Assembly (NCBI GenBank): GCA_964530165.1
Contig: CAZGYE010000315.1
Span: 1 to 6,580, forward strand
Source of the DNA: CAZGYE01 sp964530165
GTDB taxonomy: Bacteria; Planctomycetota; Planctomycetia; Planctomycetales; Planctomycetaceae
Reading direction: 5' to 3'
Length of the DNA: 6,580 nucleotides
Within the stretch, counting starts at the first letter, position 1. Each line of letters opens with the position of its first letter. This document shows, piece by piece, positions 4,744 through 6,580 of this stretch. The translations under genes were made by a program, and so were the position numbers. The notes beneath the pieces were generated by a model. It had not been told where the DNA came from, searched no databases, and worked only from the letters and a program-made list of their open reading frames with translations.

Positions 4744-6003
4744 ATGCGTGCGTTGTTGATCTTAACGGCATCGGTTCTTGTGGTGCTCTCCGGCTGCGTC
4801 GAGTGGAATCGCTCGGCCCAATTTCGAGGCGGGAGCTTCCCGCGGACGGGACAGCCGTCTGTGGAGCTGGGCGAGCCATCGCCCGAGGGGTTTGACGAAT
4901 TCGACGAACCTGCCGCTGCACCCGACACACAGAAGCCGGCCTCCCCCGATTCGGCGGCACCCAGCGAGCCTCGATTCGAAGGTCCGGCGTTACCGAGACA
5001 CGACCTCGGCGGGCGTCGCCATCCGGCACGCCACGAAGAGCGACGTTCGCAGGGGACCCCGGATACCGGTCCCAATGCGTTCGGGCTGAGTGCGTCCAAT
5101 CGGCCGTCGCTTGCCTGGACGCCATCGTTTCAAAGCACGCAGCGACGGCCGATCAATACGTTGCGCGCAGGCGCCGGCCGAAACAGAACGATGCTCATCG
5201 GCAGTCTGCACGGTGACGAGCCGATTGCCGTCGCGTTGATTGACCGGCTGGCAGAGCACGCGCGGGACAACTCCCAGCGGTGGAGCGGCAGGACGGTTCT
5301 GTTCGTGAGAACGCCGAATCCCGACGGTCTGGCTGGGGGCGCCCGGACCAATAGCCGCGGCGTCGATCTGAACCGGAATTTTCCCACGTGGAACTTTCGC
5401 CCGAATCGGCGGCGCCGCACCGGACCGCGACCGGGCAGTGAAGTCGAGACCAGGGCCATTCTGCGGTTGCTCTACACTTTTCGGCCGGGCCGAGTTGTTC
5501 ACCTGAAATCAACCACAGACGAAACCGGCTGGGTGCTCTACAGCCGCTCCGCGTCGGCGGTGGTCCGGAAGTTTTCCGGCCTCACGCCTCTCCGTCTCGG
5601 GGAACTGCCCCCGGGCGCGATTGCCGGCTCGCTGGAAAGCTACGCCACGGACGTTCTCTCCGTGGAGCTGATCACCATCGCCGTGCCGGCCGGCTCTGAT
5701 GCCGACGCCATTTGGCGAAGATACGGCGACGTCCTGCTGAGAGCCGCCGGAGCAACCATACAGAACTCCGCGAGCGATCATCCGCTTCGAAACCGGCAGA
5801 AACATGGGCCGTGGGTCGCCGCCGGCGACGACCGAGAGACATCCGTATTCTCCGAGTCAACAACACAGGGCGTCCCACAGACGGGTTACTTTGAACTTCC
5901 GCCGCCTCCGGGAGAAACGCTGGATGACAAGGTACGAAGCCCGGCTTCTTCCGGAAAGCCGGACTTTGGGGATCGGTTCAAACGGTCTGTCGGGCTTGAA
6001 TGA
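4744..6003 (+). CDS. M14-family zinc carboxypeptidase-like lipoprotein
   Basis: The 419-residue product starts with a lipoprotein signal peptide (MRALLILTASVLVVLSGC; lipobox LSGC with Cys18), so it should be lipid-anchored outside the cytoplasmic membrane. Residues about 20-145 are Pro/Glu/Arg-rich and low in complexity, probably a disordered tether. Residues about 150-335 are an M14 domain of the type seen in murein-peptide amidases: HGDE (156-159) gives zinc ligands His156 and Glu159, NPDG is at 192-195, DLNRNFP (208-214) holds the substrate-binding Arg211, GSEVETRA is at 231-238, His253 is the likely third zinc ligand, and Glu308 in SVELI is the likely catalytic Glu. All key residues are therefore present. 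A cell-wall or peptide substrate is inferred, not shown. The tail (about 340-419) is again low complexity. The Shine-Dalgarno is weak, and the start rests on the signal peptide. The 3' end overlaps a convergent gene by 26 bp. Confidence 0.85.
   Translation: MRALLILTASVLVVLSGCVEWNRSAQFRGGSFPRTGQPSVELGEPSPEGFDEFDEPAAAPDTQKPASPDSAAPSEPRFEGPALPRHDLGGRRHPARHEERRSQGTPDTGPNAFGLSASNRPSLAWTPSFQSTQRRPINTLRAGAGRNRTMLIGSLHGDEPIAVALIDRLAEHARDNSQRWSGRTVLFVRTPNPDGLAGGARTNSRGVDLNRNFPTWNFRPNRRRRTGPRPGSEVETRAILRLLYTFRPGRVVHLKSTTDETGWVLYSRSASAVVRKFSGLTPLRLGELPPGAIAGSLESYATDVLSVELITIAVPAGSDADAIWRRYGDVLLRAAGATIQNSASDHPLRNRQKHGPWVAAGDDRETSVFSESTTQGVPQTGYFELPPPPGETLDDKVRSPASSGKPDFGDRFKRSVGLE
5937..5966. repeat. Imperfect hairpin near the convergent gene ends
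   Basis: CCGGCTT (5941-5947) pairs with AAGCCGG (5956-5962), extended across one mismatch by AAG (5937-5939) and CTT (5964-5966). The loop region contains the palindrome TTCCGGAA. It lies inside the last codons of the M14 gene and just beyond the stop of the convergent membrane-protein gene, so it could act as a terminator for the latter, though neither strand shows a T tract. Confidence 0.35.
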
Positions 6004-6466
6004 TCGCCAGAGATGCCGCGACCTGGAGCTCGGCGTCGCGGGCCTCGATGATCGTTTGCCGAAAGACTTCCGCCCGAACCACGCCTGCCAGCCGCATCAA
6101 TGAGCTGCCGTCGGCAGCGAGCAAATAGATGTCGGCCGCTTTGTAAAACGCCTGACCGGGCTCCTGGTGGACGACGACCTCGGCGACTTCCGAGAGCGCA
6201 ACTTCTGAGAGGAAACGTCGACCGATCACGGGCCTTACCTGGACCGATGCGGTGGTGAGAAGGAAGCGCTGCCCGAACGTCTTCAGCCAAAAGTACAGGA
6301 TCAGTCCGAAGACGGCCGTCGGCAGCGTGAACAGCAGGTACGACAGCTTAATGCCGCCGATCTTCAACGGGATGGAGTTGTACAACCGGCCGAGCGCTCT
6401 GCCGAGACCGGTCGACGCAACCGACGGGTACTCGATTCTGACAGTGTTCTCAATTTCGGGGCTCAT
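5978..6466 (-). CDS. Small membrane protein with a PH-like domain
   Basis: The 162-residue product has about 40 N-terminal residues, then one clear membrane helix (residues 42-61, rich in Leu, Phe and Val), then a soluble part (about 68-145) of alternating strands such as FLLTTASVQVRPVIG and DIYLLAADG ending in a helix (RAEVFRQTIIEARDA). This order, with a membrane segment followed by a strand-rich region and a final helix, resembles bacterial PH-domain membrane proteins; the assignment comes from pattern, not a signature motif. Function is unknown. ATG 6466 was chosen over the GTG at 6523 because the extra 19 residues look unlike coding sequence; neither start has a Shine-Dalgarno. The gene runs tail-to-tail into the M14 gene with a 26-bp overlap, so the two transcripts can be antisense to each other at their 3' ends. 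Confidence 0.65.
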   Translation of the reverse strand: MSPEIENTVRIEYPSVASTGLGRALGRLYNSIPLKIGGIKLSYLLFTLPTAVFGLILYFWLKTFGQRFLLTTASVQVRPVIGRRFLSEVALSEVAEVVVHQEPGQAFYKAADIYLLAADGSSLMRLAGVVRAEVFRQTIIEARDAELQVAASLAIIQARQTV

Positions 6467-6530
6467 AGCGCAGGGTAAGCTATCAAAGGGAGTCGGAGAA
6501 TACCAGCCAGCCGGTTTGGTCACTTGTGGT

Positions 6531-6551
6531 CTGTCAAAGCTGATTTGACAG
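6531..6551. repeat. Perfect 8-bp inverted repeat upstream of the PH-like gene
   Basis: CTGTCAAA (6531-6538) and TTTGACAG (6544-6551) are perfect inverted repeats separated by 5 nt. Both arms contain TTGACA or its complement TGTCAA, the sigma70 -35 consensus. It lies 65-85 nt before the ATG at 6466, a plausible place for a -35 element or operator, but no good -10 is seen at the right spacing. Confidence 0.4.
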
Positions 6552-6560
6552 GTGTCGTGG

Positions 6561-6580
6561 GGCAGGCTTTCCAGCCTGCC
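6561..6580. repeat. TTCC-loop palindrome at the window edge
   Basis: GGCAGGCT (6561-6568) and AGCCTGCC (6573-6580) form a perfect 8-bp stem with a TTCC loop, preceded by GTGG, which may extend the stem beyond the window end. Its core matches the hairpin at 1861-1881. From memory, sequences of this kind are scattered through planctomycete genomes, which is part of my reason for suggesting that phylum. The element is cut by the end of the window. Confidence 0.55.

Overview
The window looks like ordinary chromosomal DNA of a GC-rich bacterium, most likely a planctomycete (Pirellulales-like). This is inferred from three things: several genes are of kinds I associate with that phylum (a secreted transglutaminase-like protein, an M14 peptidase lipoprotein, a small PH-like membrane protein and an unrecognised acidic cytosolic protein); there are short palindromes built around TTTCCAG; and Shine-Dalgarno sequences are present for some genes and absent for others. 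No rRNA, tRNA, CRISPR array or recognisable defence or secretion system is present.

Layout. Positions 118-694 hold a decayed IS3-family insertion sequence: the orfA start survives, the orfB C-terminus survives, and the middle carrying the DDE catalytic residues is deleted. Immediately beside it, on the minus strand, is a glucosamine-6-phosphate deaminase-like gene (711-1556) preceded by a possible 12-codon leader ORF. Positions 1598-2196 contain no convincing gene but are dense in repeats: a 12-bp-stem hairpin resembling a minus-strand terminator, a second hairpin with short flanking direct repeats, a spaced 12-bp direct repeat, and a 16-bp tandem repeat that runs over the stop codon of the next gene. 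The minus-strand gene 2197-3678 encodes an exported transglutaminase-like protein with an intact Cys-His-Asp triad. It diverges from a plus-strand gene (3979-4662) for a 227-residue acidic protein I do not recognise.

Downstream, 4744-6003 (+) encodes a lipoprotein with an M14 zinc-carboxypeptidase domain whose metal and catalytic residues all appear present. Its leader carries a striking 18-bp-period array of perfect palindromes. It converges with, and overlaps by 26 bp, a minus-strand gene (5978-6466) for a single-pass membrane protein with a PH-like domain. The last 50 bp hold two more perfect inverted repeats.

The genes do not form an obvious single pathway. The two exported proteins (transglutaminase-like and M14 lipoprotein) would both act on peptides or envelope polymers, and the deaminase-like enzyme would handle amino-sugar phosphate, so a loose theme of envelope or amino-sugar turnover is possible but is inference only. 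The most notable points are the deaminase homologue with a His in place of the usual active-site Asp and a changed phosphate loop, the leader ORF in front of it, the palindrome array before the M14 gene, and the repeat-rich gap. I did not find a clearly new multi-gene system.
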